A stretch of 64,000 nucleotides of DNA from Oxalobacter formigenes (GCF_027158485.1 NZ_JAMKYJ010000003.1), one strand, 5' to 3'; counted from the stretch's first letter, positions 29,145-37,975 are shown. The notes: generated from the letters alone by a model not told the origin. Translations and numbers: made by a program.

Positions 29145-29984
29145 ATGAATTCAGGACAGAACCCGCCATTTCCCATACGCACAGAGACCTTTTCCTTTTC
29201 AAGGGAATTGAAAATCAGTCTGGCTGCGGTGCTCGCCTGTCACCTTCTTCTGGTCGGCTGGATCGGTTTGAATGGAAATGAACCGGAATCCGGGATCATG
29301 CCTCCAATGACAGGGATACTGCTTTCCGGAGGTTCCGGAACAGGAAACGGTGAAAAAGGCGCAGAAACTGGCGCTCCGGAGGCCGCTGGTGGGTCACCCG
29401 GCATGGAAAAACAAACGAAAACGGATGAACCCGGCCGTCGCAAAGAAAAAAGGCAAACCGTACCATCGGAAGCTGTTTCCGATGCAAAACTGATAAAGAA
29501 TTCTTCTTCGGCTCCTCTTTCGACTCAGGGAAAAAATGCAGGAAGTGCCACAGGCACAGCCAAACCGGCTTCGGCGGCCTCATCACAAGGCAGTCCGGGA
29601 ACGGCAGCCGGTACAGGCAATGGATCGGACAACAGATCAGGACAAGGAAGCGCAAGCGGCACAAACATGGCCGGTGGTTCGGGTAAAGGTGGCAGCGGGT
29701 TTTCGGGCCCTTACTCGGAAGCCGGTTTTTTCAGCAATCCCAAACCGCCGTATCCTGCCGTTTCGCGCCGGATGGCTGAAGAAGGCACCGTCCTTCTCTC
29801 GGTTCACATTCTGGCAGATGGCCGGGTCGATGAAGTGAAACTGAAACGGTCGAGTGGATTTTTCAGACTGGACGACTCGGCCATGAAAACCGTGCGCCAC
29901 TGGCGCTATGTGCCAGCCAGACGAAACGGCAAACCGATACCTTACTGGTATGCCCAGCCAATCCGGTTTTCGCTGGACGACTGA
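29145..29984 (+). CDS. tonB: TonB energy transducer
   Basis: Protein of 279 residues with one N-terminal membrane helix (residues about 24-44), a long linker and a C-terminal TonB domain (NPKPPYPAVSRRMAEEGTVL then WRYVPARRNGKPIPYWYAQP). It passes proton-motive energy from ExbB/ExbD to outer-membrane receptors. The linker (about residues 48-195) is Gly/Ser/Ala/Thr-rich, with only scattered prolines, unlike the Pro-Glu/Pro-Lys linkers of classical TonB. The start at 29145 places the helix close to the N-terminus. Next gene exbB starts 26 bases on. Confidence 0.9.
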   Translation: MNSGQNPPFPIRTETFSFSRELKISLAAVLACHLLLVGWIGLNGNEPESGIMPPMTGILLSGGSGTGNGEKGAETGAPEAAGGSPGMEKQTKTDEPGRRKEKRQTVPSEAVSDAKLIKNSSSAPLSTQGKNAGSATGTAKPASAASSQGSPGTAAGTGNGSDNRSGQGSASGTNMAGGSGKGGSGFSGPYSEAGFFSNPKPPYPAVSRRMAEEGTVLLSVHILADGRVDEVKLKRSSGFFRLDDSAMKTVRHWRYVPARRNGKPIPYWYAQPIRFSLDD

Positions 29985-30010
29985 ATAAAACAGGAACGGA
30001 ATACACAAGA

Positions 30011-30715
30011 ATGGAAAACAATCCCTACGGCATCATGGCACTCTGGAATCAGGGCGGCTGGATCATCAAATTCGTTGCCCTGCTCCTTCTCGTCATGTCG
30101 GTGGCATCCTGGACAATCATCGCATTACGGGCATGGCGTGCCTGGAAGCTGTACGGCCTATCAAAAGAGATTGCCGCCTTCTGGAAAGCGCCCACATTTG
30201 CAAAAGGGCTGGAAAGCCTGAAAACCGTGCCCGACGACAATCCCTTTCATGCACTTGCCGCTGAAGGCTTGCAGGCCGCCAGTCTGCATCAGGCTGGCGA
30301 ACAGAATTTGCAGTCGAAGATCGGCCTTCCCGAATGGCTCACCGAAAGCCTGAGAGGCTCGATCGACGACAGTACCGCCAAAATGCAGAGCGGACTTTCC
30401 ATACTGGCCTCCATCGGTGCGACAGCCCCGTTTATCGGCCTGTTCGGCACGGTCTGGGGAATTTATCACGCATTGGTCTCTATCGGCATTTCAGGACAGG
30501 CATCCATCGACAAGATCGCCGGTCCTGTCGGCGAGTCGCTGATCATGACCGCACTCGGGCTGGCAGTCGCCATTCCCGCCGTTCTGGGATACAACGCCCT
30601 TATCCGGATCAACCGCCGGCTTGTCGGTCAACTGAACCGTTTTGCACGCCAGCTTTACGCTTACTTCCTGACAGGCACGCCTGCCGTGTCCAATACTTCA
30701 GACAGGGAGGCATGA
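30011..30715 (+). CDS. exbB: biopolymer transport protein ExbB
   Basis: Inner-membrane proton channel subunit of 234 residues in the MotA/TolQ/ExbB family. Three helices are visible: about residues 17-38, then 136-155 (LASIGATAPFIGLFGTVWGI) and 175-195 (LIMTALGLAVAIPAVLGYNAL). It works with ExbD and TonB. One base separates its stop from the exbD start. Confidence 0.95.
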   Translation: MENNPYGIMALWNQGGWIIKFVALLLLVMSVASWTIIALRAWRAWKLYGLSKEIAAFWKAPTFAKGLESLKTVPDDNPFHALAAEGLQAASLHQAGEQNLQSKIGLPEWLTESLRGSIDDSTAKMQSGLSILASIGATAPFIGLFGTVWGIYHALVSIGISGQASIDKIAGPVGESLIMTALGLAVAIPAVLGYNALIRINRRLVGQLNRFARQLYAYFLTGTPAVSNTSDREA

Positions 30716-30716
30716 G

Positions 30717-31130
30717 ATGGCTTTCGGCGGAGGTCTGAACGATCAGGAAGACGTCATGAGCGAAATCAACGTCACCCCTCTGGTGGACGTCATGCTCGTG
30801 CTGCTGGTGATTTTCATTTTGACGGTGCCGGTGCTGACCCACTCCGTCAAGGTCGATTTGCCGCAGACACAAAAGCTCAATACGGCAGTCGATCCGAAAT
30901 CCATTTCCATTTCGGTCGCCAGTGACGGCTCAGTTTACTGGAACAGCAAGCGCATCGATAATGCGCAGCTCGAAACGATGCTTGCCGAAGTGGCGGCGCA
31001 AGAACAGCAAACGGAAATCCGGCTTTACGGCGACAGGCGCGTCGCTTATGAAGAAGTCGTCAAAATCATGGCGGCCGCCCAGCGGGCCGGAATCGAAAAA
31101 CTCGGGTTCGTGACCCAGCCACAGCCATGA
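30717..31130 (+). CDS. exbD: biopolymer transport protein ExbD
   Basis: Protein of 137 residues with one membrane helix (PLVDVMLVLLVIFILTVPVL, about residues 21-40) carrying the conserved proton-path Asp in LVDVMLVLL, and a periplasmic domain. The short N-terminal cytoplasmic piece has INVTPLVD, the ExbD/TolR hallmark. Third gene of tonB-exbB-exbD. No iron-uptake receptor or Fur box is recognisable nearby. Confidence 0.95.
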   Translation: MAFGGGLNDQEDVMSEINVTPLVDVMLVLLVIFILTVPVLTHSVKVDLPQTQKLNTAVDPKSISISVASDGSVYWNSKRIDNAQLETMLAEVAAQEQQTEIRLYGDRRVAYEEVVKIMAAAQRAGIEKLGFVTQPQP

Positions 31131-31190
31131 TAAACAGAATATACTGTTCTTGTCCTTTCATTCTTGTATGTGAAGATCGGTACAGGAAGA

Positions 31191-31264
31191 CACGACAAGG
31201 CTTTGGTCTTGTGTGAGTATGAGTGTGGGACGCCCTGGCGTCGTCAGCATGGGTTTTCGAACCC
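31191..31264 (+). other. cluster of three hairpins between exbD and tag
   Basis: Three hairpins follow each other. The first is CAC(G)ACAAG with CTTGTGTG (31191-31215, one bulge). The second is GACGC/GCGTC with a CCTG loop (31229-31242). The third is GGGTT/AACCC with a TTCG loop (31251-31264). No T run follows, so it is not a simple terminator. It could be a structured leader of tag or a small RNA; I do not recognise the family. Confidence 0.35.
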
Positions 31265-31283
31265 GGGATAAAAAAGTCGTCTT

Positions 31284-31865
31284 ATGAAAAACGGGAATAT
31301 GGACAAAATCAAACGTTGCGCATGGGTACCGGAAAATAACCCTCTCTATCAAAAATATCACGATGAAGAATGGGGCGTGCCTGTGCACGACGACAGGACG
31401 CATTTCGAGTTTTTGATACTGGAAGGCGCGCAGGCCGGATTGAGCTGGGAAACTGTCTTGAAGAAAAGAGAAGGCTACCGGAAAGCCTTTCATGACTTTG
31501 ACGTTGAAAAATGCGCCAGACTGAGCGATGAAGAGCTGGAAGAAAAGCTTCAAAACCCCGAAATCATCAGAAACAGATTAAAAGTATTCTCTGTTAGGAA
31601 AAATGCCAGGGTATTTATCGATATACAAAAGGAATTCGGCAGTTTTGACAAGTATATCTGGAGTTTTGTCGGTGGAATCCCCATTTGCAAGCATCGACAA
31701 TCCATTTCGGAAATTCCTGCAACGTCTCCCGAAAGCGATCAATTATCGAAGGATTTGAAAAAACGCGGAATGACGTTTGTGGGTTCCACGATTATCTATG
31801 CCCACATGCAGGCAACCGGACTGGTCAACGACCACACAAGGGACTGTTTCCGGTTTAAAGAATAA
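31284..31865 (+). CDS. tag: DNA-3-methyladenine glycosylase I
   Basis: Base-excision enzyme of 193 residues that removes 3-methyladenine. The N-terminal RCAWV with a YHDEEWGVPVHDD segment, LEGAQAGLSWETVLKKR, and the C-terminal NDHTRDCF carry the Cys/His residues of the Tag zinc site. The start is 31284, or the next Met at 31299. It is followed by a strong terminator and is convergent with the uracil glycosylase gene. Confidence 0.94.
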   Translation: MKNGNMDKIKRCAWVPENNPLYQKYHDEEWGVPVHDDRTHFEFLILEGAQAGLSWETVLKKREGYRKAFHDFDVEKCARLSDEELEEKLQNPEIIRNRLKVFSVRKNARVFIDIQKEFGSFDKYIWSFVGGIPICKHRQSISEIPATSPESDQLSKDLKKRGMTFVGSTIIYAHMQATGLVNDHTRDCFRFKE

Positions 31866-31898
31866 AAAAGGCAGCCAATGGGTACGGGCTGCCTTTTT
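31864..31898. terminator. terminator between tag and the uracil glycosylase gene
   Basis: GGCAGCC at 31870-31876 pairs with GGCTGCC at 31887-31893, flanked by six A and five T, so it can act in both directions for the convergent genes. Confidence 0.9.
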
Positions 31899-31925
31899 CA
31901 GATGAAAACGGAATCCGCTTTTGTC

Positions 31926-32843
31926 TCAGCTTTCCTTTTTCACTTCCTCATCATAAATGTCCATTGCCGTACACAGATCCTGCCATGCCTGTTTCTTGCC
32001 GCCCGGAGTACGCAGCAAGTACGAGGGGTGATACGTCACGATGAGCGGAATCCGGCGACCGGCAACCCTGAATACATGCGTCTTGTTGCGAAGAGAGCCA
32101 AGCGTGACTTCGCGGCCGGTATTCAACAAGGCACAGGCTGCGGTCTTGCCAAGCGCAACCATGATTTTCGGCTTGATCAGATCGATTTGGCGTTCCAGAT
32201 ACGGCATACAAAAAGCGGCTTCCTCTTCCGTCGGCTGACGGTCTTTCGCGAACTCATTTGTGGCACGGCACTTGACGACGTTGGCGATGTAAACATTCTC
32301 GCCCCGCTTCATGTGCATGGCGGCCATCATGGCATCGAGCAAATGTCCGGAACGGCCGACGAATGGCTCACCCTGCTGGTCTTCATGAAAACCCGGGCCT
32401 TCACCGACGAAGAGCCAGCCTGCATGTTGATCCCCGACTCCGGGAACGACCTTGTTTCGTGACTTGCAGAGATGGCAGCGTTCGCAATGGTTGATTTCAT
32501 GCAGTAACCCGTCCCAAGTATCGCCTCCTGCCGGAATAGTTGCCGGGGAAGATACAGGCACACCGGTTTCAGGTGAGACATCCATTTCAGAAGGTATGGG
32601 TGGAAAATCATCGGCAAACGCTTCCACCGGCAACGTTTCCGGAAACGGAATATCAGAACTGTCGCCTGCAACAGTCGGGACCGGTGACACTTTCACCTCT
32701 TCCTGTACCCTGACAGACACAAGCTTTTCAGCAGGCTCCTCACCAGATTCATCACCAGCCTGCAGCGCGCGCGACGACCAGACAGTAATCCCCATCTCTT
32801 CCAGATATTTTTTGCGCGTGGTTTCGTCCAGTTCACTCATCAC
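31926..32843 (-). CDS. family 4 (iron-sulphur) uracil-DNA glycosylase
   Basis: 305 residues. The first about 110 residues are acidic and Pro/Val-rich with no clear fold. The glycosylase domain follows: CERCHLC (Cys120 and Cys123, cluster ligands), GEGPGFHEDQQGEPFVGRSG near 147-166 for uracil binding, CRATNEF, and the late YHPSYLL motif carrying the catalytic-side His. Two further cysteines complete a 4Fe-4S site. It was long annotated as phage-type DNA polymerase. It lies in a minus-strand operon after rimI and tsaB, a common betaproteobacterial order. Confidence 0.9.
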   Translation of the reverse strand: MMSELDETTRKKYLEEMGITVWSSRALQAGDESGEEPAEKLVSVRVQEEVKVSPVPTVAGDSSDIPFPETLPVEAFADDFPPIPSEMDVSPETGVPVSSPATIPAGGDTWDGLLHEINHCERCHLCKSRNKVVPGVGDQHAGWLFVGEGPGFHEDQQGEPFVGRSGHLLDAMMAAMHMKRGENVYIANVVKCRATNEFAKDRQPTEEEAAFCMPYLERQIDLIKPKIMVALGKTAACALLNTGREVTLGSLRNKTHVFRVAGRRIPLIVTYHPSYLLRTPGGKKQAWQDLCTAMDIYDEEVKKES

Positions 32844-32850
32844 ATAGTCC

Positions 32851-33348
32851 TCACAGCATCAGCCTCATGACGAGGGCATCTTCTTTCGGATCGACGTAAT
32901 ACCCCTTCCTTACGCCAATGGTTGCAAATCCCGTTTTCCTGTACAGCCCGACCGCCGGTTCATTGGTCGACCTGACTTCCAGCAATACCGATTCCATCTC
33001 CGCTTCGCGTGCGACTTCGACAGCCTTGTCCATCAAGAGGCGTCCGTAACCCTGTCCATGAAAATTCTCATCGACGGCAATTTTCAACAAATGCATTTCA
33101 TCGACGATTTCCTGCAGAATGAAATAGCCGATCAGTTTGCCCGTCTCGTTTCGCATGACCCAGCCATCGTCTTCCTGCGCGACCGAACTCATGAAATTGC
33201 GGTAATTCCAGTGATAGGAGAAGACGCTTTGCTCGATAAAATAGACTTCGTGCAAATCCTTGATCAGCATCGGCTCGAACTTCAGCATTTCGACAGTCTT
33301 ACCGCCGTCAGCCTCTGCCGGAAGCGTATTATTTCCTTCTTCGCTCAT
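32851..33348 (-). CDS. rimI: ribosomal-protein S18 alanine N-acetyltransferase
   Basis: GNAT enzyme of 165 residues. The acetyl-CoA loop is in AVDENFHGQGYGRLLMDKAV and the fold ends with LEVRSTNEPAVGLYRKTGF, as in RimI. It overlaps tsaB by four bases and lies seven bases before the uracil glycosylase gene. An N-terminal tail of about 20 residues precedes the domain. Confidence 0.92.
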   Translation of the reverse strand: MSEEGNNTLPAEADGGKTVEMLKFEPMLIKDLHEVYFIEQSVFSYHWNYRNFMSSVAQEDDGWVMRNETGKLIGYFILQEIVDEMHLLKIAVDENFHGQGYGRLLMDKAVEVAREAEMESVLLEVRSTNEPAVGLYRKTGFATIGVRKGYYVDPKEDALVMRLML

Positions 33349-34043
33349 TCGCCTTTTTCCTTCAGCGCCAGCCGTTCGGCCGTTTTCAGGGCTACCTTGT
33401 TCCGGAGGTAAAGCGGTTCGATATCGGCCGCCCTGATCGTTTCACCACGCAAAAAGCGTTCCTTGCCGAGAATGGCAATCGCTTGTGCATGCGGGATGAT
33501 ATCGGGATACTGCGGGTTTTCCCCGACGACTGTCTTCAGATCATCGGCATAGGCGGTCAGGCCATTGCCGCAAAAGGCAGGATGCCCGACAGGCATAACG
33601 TCAGCTGCCGCAGAAAGGGATGGTTCGACAATCGTTTTCCAGCATCCGTTTTCATACTGGTACTCTCCCCAATACACTTCATGCATTCGGGCGTCCAGCA
33701 GAGACAGAACCGTGTCGGTTCCGTATTTCCGGCGGCAGGATTCGGCCATCGCTTCCAGAGTCACCACAGCAACGACTGGAATCGATGCGCCGAAGGACAG
33801 GCCCTGTGCAATGCCGCACGCCGTACGCAAACCGGTAAACGAACCCGGACCGCAGCCGAAAGCGATGGCATCGACGTCTTTTATTTCAATTTCTTCCTCT
33901 TTCAGCAACTGCTGCAACATCGGCAGTGAAGACAAGGAATGCGTGGAAAAACCTTCACTGGAAAGTGAACGAAGCTTTTCCCCACGCAAAAGCGCGACGG
34001 AAGCCACGTCGGAAGAGGTATCTATAGCTATGATGGTCAACAT
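33345..34043 (-). CDS. tsaB: tRNA threonylcarbamoyladenosine protein TsaB
   Basis: 232-residue ASKHA-fold partner of TsaD in making the t6A tRNA base. The N-terminal IAIDTSSDVASVALLRG, THSLSSLPML, and the later GCGPGSFTGLRTACGIAQGL are characteristic. It starts the tsaB-rimI-uracil glycosylase operon and overlaps rimI as ATGA. Confidence 0.95.
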   Translation of the reverse strand: MLTIIAIDTSSDVASVALLRGEKLRSLSSEGFSTHSLSSLPMLQQLLKEEEIEIKDVDAIAFGCGPGSFTGLRTACGIAQGLSFGASIPVVAVVTLEAMAESCRRKYGTDTVLSLLDARMHEVYWGEYQYENGCWKTIVEPSLSAAADVMPVGHPAFCGNGLTAYADDLKTVVGENPQYPDIIPHAQAIAILGKERFLRGETIRAADIEPLYLRNKVALKTAERLALKEKGE

Positions 34044-34160
34044 GATTCCTTATTGTACCGTGTGCGCCTGATTTTTCAGACATTTCGGCTTTGTGTGGCA
34101 TCAGCTGTCTGTAAAAATTTCCTTCATTGTGGCGGCATCGCCTCAACCGGATAATCCTGA

Positions 34161-35339
34161 TCAGTCATGCAGCCAGCGCGACGTGACACTGACGAAAATC
34201 ATGAGTGCCGCGACAATGCCGAAAACGACATACAGGCTTGTCGCATGGGCGATGAACCCCATCATGGCAGGTCCGACCAGCAGACCCAGATAGCCCAGTG
34301 TCGTCACGGATGAAATGGCCTGCGGGACCGGCATCTTTTTCTGTCTGGACGCAATCGTGAATAAAAGCGGGATCAGGTTTGCCGCGCCGAGCCCGACGAC
34401 GACAAAACCGGCAAAAGCGATCCACGCCGACGGCGCTTCCATCACAATAACGAAGCCGATGGCTGCGATAATGCCACTTGATGTCATCACCTTGCGAATA
34501 CCAAGCCATTCGACGAGCCGGTCGCCGAAAAGGCGTCCGATCGAGATCGCCACCGAAAAGATGGCGAACGACAACCCTGCCGTATCCGCCGATATGGATT
34601 TGGTCGTCGTCATGAAAAGCGCCCCCCAGTCGAGAACGACGCCGTCCCCCATGTACATGATGAAACACAGGACACCCAGCATGAGAATGCTGCCCTTCGG
34701 GAGTGAAAAGGATTTCCTGTTTTTCGATTCGTGACCATACGGAAACAGGTAACGGGCCATTATCAGCAGGCCTGCAATCAGGCTGATGGTCAGACATAAA
34801 ATCGCCGACAAGGGAGTCAAGCCCAGATTCAACAGAGCGGAAATAATCAGCGCGCCGAAAAAACCGCCTACGCTATACATGCCATGCAAACCCGACATCA
34901 TGCTGCGCTTGCGTTCCTTTTCGACCAGAATGGCCTGAATGTTCATTCCGACATCGACGACTCCAGACGATGCGCCGAACATGAAAAGCGAAAGACCGAA
35001 TGCCCAGGGAGAGGAAACAAAAGCCAGTCCGATCAGTGACAGCATGAATACTGTCGTAGACACAACCAGCGTTTTGCGGCAACCGTACTTGCCGGTCAGC
35101 CAGCCTGCAAAGGGCATCGAAATGATCGCCCCGGTTCCGACGAGCAGGAGCAGCAAACCCAGTTCTGCCTCATTGACGCCAAGCCTCGCCTTGGCAAACG
35201 GCACGAGCACTGCCCAGGCGGAAATCGCCAGCCCCAGCGCCAGAAAAATGAATCGTGTCGCATGGCCGTGACCCGTTGTCGTGCCAGCCGCTTTTTCCGG
35301 ACTGATAGCCATGTCCGTATCCATTCCTTCAGTCGCCAT
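34161..35339 (-). CDS. MFS transporter of YbjJ type
   Basis: 392 residues with twelve helices. The loop after helix 2 reads GWLTGKYGCRKTLV; later FGASSGVVDVGMNIQAILVEKERKRSMM resembles the YbjJ/FucP-like group of sugar or drug transporters. Its start overlaps the end of the upstream marR gene by 11 bases, so the repressor and the transporter form one operon. Efflux of whatever the MarR protein senses is a reasonable inference; the compound is unknown. Confidence 0.85.
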   Translation of the reverse strand: MATEGMDTDMAISPEKAAGTTTGHGHATRFIFLALGLAISAWAVLVPFAKARLGVNEAELGLLLLLVGTGAIISMPFAGWLTGKYGCRKTLVVSTTVFMLSLIGLAFVSSPWAFGLSLFMFGASSGVVDVGMNIQAILVEKERKRSMMSGLHGMYSVGGFFGALIISALLNLGLTPLSAILCLTISLIAGLLIMARYLFPYGHESKNRKSFSLPKGSILMLGVLCFIMYMGDGVVLDWGALFMTTTKSISADTAGLSFAIFSVAISIGRLFGDRLVEWLGIRKVMTSSGIIAAIGFVIVMEAPSAWIAFAGFVVVGLGAANLIPLLFTIASRQKKMPVPQAISSVTTLGYLGLLVGPAMMGFIAHATSLYVVFGIVAALMIFVSVTSRWLHD

Positions 35340-35769
35340 GCATCAACCTGCTTTTCAGTCGGCCGACGATATCGGCATAAATCTCGTTGAAAGCCGCCAT
35401 CTTTTCAGGGGAAATTTCCCTGACGATGACATTTTCATGGACAGCCAGCTCCTTCAATATGCCGACAATCGTTTCATGCCCCTTTTCAGTCAGTGACAGG
35501 TTCACCCGGCGGCGATCGGTCTGGCTGCGCACGCGCACAATCAGGCCATTCTTTTCCATCTGGTCCAGAAGGCTTGTCATCGTCTGCCTTGGAATGAACA
35601 GCGAATCGGAAATCATCGCCGGTTCGATATCGTCTTTCGCACGCAAAATCATGTCTAAAATGAGAAGCCAGGAATAGGAAATGCCACGCTTCTTGCACCA
35701 TTCGGCATAAATCCGGTTCTCAATTTGTGCCAGCGAAAAGTGCCGGTAATAAAGTTCATCAGTGATCAT
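35329..35769 (-). CDS. MarR-family transcriptional regulator
   Basis: 146-residue winged-helix repressor. The recognition region is ISDSLFIPRQTMTSLLDQMEKNGLI and the wing is RSQTDRRRVNLSLTEKG. It is first in an operon with the MFS gene and overlaps it, and a 9-base inverted repeat lies 31 bases upstream of its start, so autoregulation is expected. Confidence 0.9.
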   Translation of the reverse strand: MITDELYYRHFSLAQIENRIYAEWCKKRGISYSWLLILDMILRAKDDIEPAMISDSLFIPRQTMTSLLDQMEKNGLIVRVRSQTDRRRVNLSLTEKGHETIVGILKELAVHENVIVREISPEKMAAFNEIYADIVGRLKSRLMHGD

Positions 35770-35800
35770 GGTTTGCCATCCGGAAAAAGTTCCATTTTAA

Positions 35801-35831
35801 AATCCGAAAAGAGATTATCCGATTTCGGATT
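35801..35831. promoter_or_regulatory. candidate MarR operator
   Basis: AATCCGAAA at 35801-35809 and TTTCGGATT at 35823-35831 are perfect inverted repeats 13 bases apart. A second palindrome, ATCCGA TT TCGGAT (35817-35830), shares the right arm, giving three half-sites. It lies just upstream of the marR-MFS operon. Confidence 0.7.
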
Positions 35832-36015
35832 AGTTGGCAAGCGACAGAACCTTGCTTCAGGGATTTTTTTATGGAGATCTGAACAGATATTGAAAGACGA
35901 AAGGAGTATTGGCGCCAGAACAACCCTGTCATTTCAATGGCATCGGGAAATACCGCTGGAAAACAATGATGATAATTCCCCGCAAATGCCAGGCCGGTTT
36001 GCAGGGAATTACTGA

Positions 36016-36429
36016 TTATGGAAGACGATTGTGCTCACGCATCGTGCACAGGTTTTGCACGACTTTCATGCCTGCGTCCGAAGCGATTTTGACCGCTTCT
36101 TCATTTTTGATACCCTTTTGCATCCACAGCACTTTTGCGCCGATGGCAACGGCATCCCTTGCAATGTCAGGGATGAACTCCGACCGGCGGAAACAATCGA
36201 CCATATCGACCTTTTCATCCTTCGGGATATCCAGCAATGAGGAATAACACTTTTCCTTCAGGCCCCATTTCAGATTGGGATTGACGGGAATGATCTTGTA
36301 ACCGACGCTCTTCAGATAATCGGCGACGAAATAACCGGCTTTCCCCGGATCGTCCGAAAAACCGACGATAGCGATGGTCTTGCAGTCTTTCATGATTTGT
36401 TTGATGCCTTCCGGGTCTTCTACCAGCAT
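36016..36429 (-). CDS. CoA-binding protein, YccU type (copy 1)
   Basis: 137-residue Rossmann-fold CoA_binding_2 protein. Seen: IAIVGFSDDPGKAGY near residue 18 for the nucleotide loop, IIPVNP, VDMVDCFRRSEFIPDIA and LWMQKGIKNEEA. The role of the family is unknown beyond binding CoA in vitro in some members. A good ribosome site (CAGGAGA) precedes the start. A close paralogue of the same length lies 216 bases upstream on the same strand. Confidence 0.88.
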   Translation of the reverse strand: MLVEDPEGIKQIMKDCKTIAIVGFSDDPGKAGYFVADYLKSVGYKIIPVNPNLKWGLKEKCYSSLLDIPKDEKVDMVDCFRRSEFIPDIARDAVAIGAKVLWMQKGIKNEEAVKIASDAGMKVVQNLCTMREHNRLP

Positions 36430-36645
36430 GATTTTTCTCCTGATGTGTCCGACATGAGCTTTTTTGAAAAAGCCGGAAAATCGGGTCTTTTATTGTCGCC
36501 GTTTACCAAAGGCCGATAATTGATTTTTATCTGGAAACCGTATCAGGCGCACCTTCCATTTCGCAGGGTCCTGTCTGAAAAACGGCAGGGATTCAAACGA
36601 AGCGATCCCTCGACGGAACCGCTTCATTGTCCCGTTTACCTGACA

Positions 36646-37059
36646 TTATTTCAGAAACAATTCGGTATATTGTTCCAGCATGCAGCGGTCGGAAACGACT
36701 TTCAGGCCTGCGTCGGAAGCGATTTTGGCGGCTTCTTCACTTTCGATGCCCTTTTGCATCCACAGGACTTTCGCGCCGATGGCAACGGCGTCCCGTGCGA
36801 TTTCCGGCATGGCTTCGGCACGGCGGAAACAATCGACGATATCCACCGGAAACGGAATGTCTTTCAGGCTGGCATACGCTTTTTCACCCAGCCCTTCGGA
36901 AATGGTCGGATTGACCGGAACAATCTGATAGCCGTGTTCTTTCAAAAACTTCGGAACGTAATGTCCACCCTTGTTTTCATCAGTCGAAAATCCGACGATG
37001 GCAACGACGTGGTTTTTCTGAAGAATGTCTTTGATGCCTGCTTCGTCTTTAACGATCAT
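36646..37059 (-). CDS. CoA-binding protein, YccU type (copy 2)
   Basis: Tandem paralogue of the gene at 36016-36429, also 137 residues, sharing DAVAIGAKVLWMQKGI and VDCFRRAE. It differs most in the loop after VPVNP. It has the same CAGGAGA ribosome site and begins 19 bases after the end of gluQ on the same strand, so it may be read from the gluQ promoter. Confidence 0.88.
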   Translation of the reverse strand: MIVKDEAGIKDILQKNHVVAIVGFSTDENKGGHYVPKFLKEHGYQIVPVNPTISEGLGEKAYASLKDIPFPVDIVDCFRRAEAMPEIARDAVAIGAKVLWMQKGIESEEAAKIASDAGLKVVSDRCMLEQYTELFLK

Positions 37060-37078
37060 TTTTTTCTCCTGGTTTTCA

Positions 37079-37975
37079 TTAAATCGGGGTTTTTATCGTT
37101 TGTGTTTTGGGTGCAATATTTATTGACCAGTTCATTATGGCCCAGTTCCATAAATCCTGCAGGGCGAAGTCATCTTTTTCTGGAGCAAGATTGAGAAAAC
37201 GCATTGCCGCCCCGAGCATCGTGACCGGATCGGCGAAATCGACAGGCGCGGCACGCGTCTGTTTGGAGAGCTTTTCCCCGTTTTCATTCACGACCAGCGG
37301 CAAATGCGCATAAACCGGTACAGGCCGCCCCATACATTCATAAAGCCAGATCTGGCGCGGCGTTGAAGCCAGCAAATCGGCACCCCGTACGATATGATTG
37401 ATGCCCTGCTCATCATCATCGACCACTACGGCAAGCTGATAGGCAAACAGGCCGTCTGCTCGCAAGAGGACGAAATCGCCAACGTCTTTTTCCAGATTCT
37501 GCTCTTGACGTCCCTGTATAGAATCGTCAAAACCGATCGTCTTGTCCGGTACGCGCAAGCGCCATGCCCTTGCCGTTTTCCCTTCATGCAAACCGTTGCG
37601 GCACGTTCCCGGATAGATGGGAGCCCCATCGATACCGACAGCGGAATCGGCAATTTCCCGTCGGGTACAGGCACAACCGTAGACCAGTCCTTTCCTTTTC
37701 AGTTCATCAAAAGCGGCGCGATAGGCATCGATCCGGTCTGTCTGACGGATAACCGGGCCATCCCATTCAAAACCGAAGGCTTCAAGGGTTTTCAGGATCG
37801 AGGTTTCATATTCCGGATGGCAGCGGGTTTCATCGATGTCTTCGATACGGACGACCCACTCGCCATAATTGGCTTTTGCATCGAGATAACTGCCGACCGC
37901 GGCAACCAGTGAACCGAAATGCAATTCACCCGTCGGTGAAGGGGCGAAACGTCCACGATAGATTGGTTTTTCCAA
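37079..37975 (-). CDS. gluQ: glutamyl-Q tRNA(Asp) synthetase
   Basis: Truncated class I synthetase paralogue of 298 residues that attaches glutamate to queuosine in tRNA(Asp). It has the HIGH-like segment RFAPSPTGELHFGSL at residues 10-24, a zinc-site YGCACTRRE and the KMSKS-like GEKLSKQ, but lacks an anticodon-binding domain. Length and motifs separate it from GltX. Confidence 0.93.
   Translation of the reverse strand: MEKPIYRGRFAPSPTGELHFGSLVAAVGSYLDAKANYGEWVVRIEDIDETRCHPEYETSILKTLEAFGFEWDGPVIRQTDRIDAYRAAFDELKRKGLVYGCACTRREIADSAVGIDGAPIYPGTCRNGLHEGKTARAWRLRVPDKTIGFDDSIQGRQEQNLEKDVGDFVLLRADGLFAYQLAVVVDDDEQGINHIVRGADLLASTPRQIWLYECMGRPVPVYAHLPLVVNENGEKLSKQTRAAPVDFADPVTMLGAAMRFLNLAPEKDDFALQDLWNWAIMNWSINIAPKTQTIKTPI

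Noticed and set aside
31136..31149. ACAG-N6-CTGT near the exbD stop as a LexA box
   Set aside because: The LexA site is CTGT-N8-ACAG; here the half-sites are inverted in order and the spacing differs.
31251..31264. T-arm-like GGGTTTTCGAACCC suggesting a tRNA
   Set aside because: The stem-loop is 5 + 4 rather than 5 + 7, and no acceptor stem, D arm or anticodon arm can be built around it.
31223..31264. mini-ykkC (guanidine-II) riboswitch before tag
   Set aside because: That class needs two hairpins with ACGR loops; only one loop is remotely similar and the second has TTCG.
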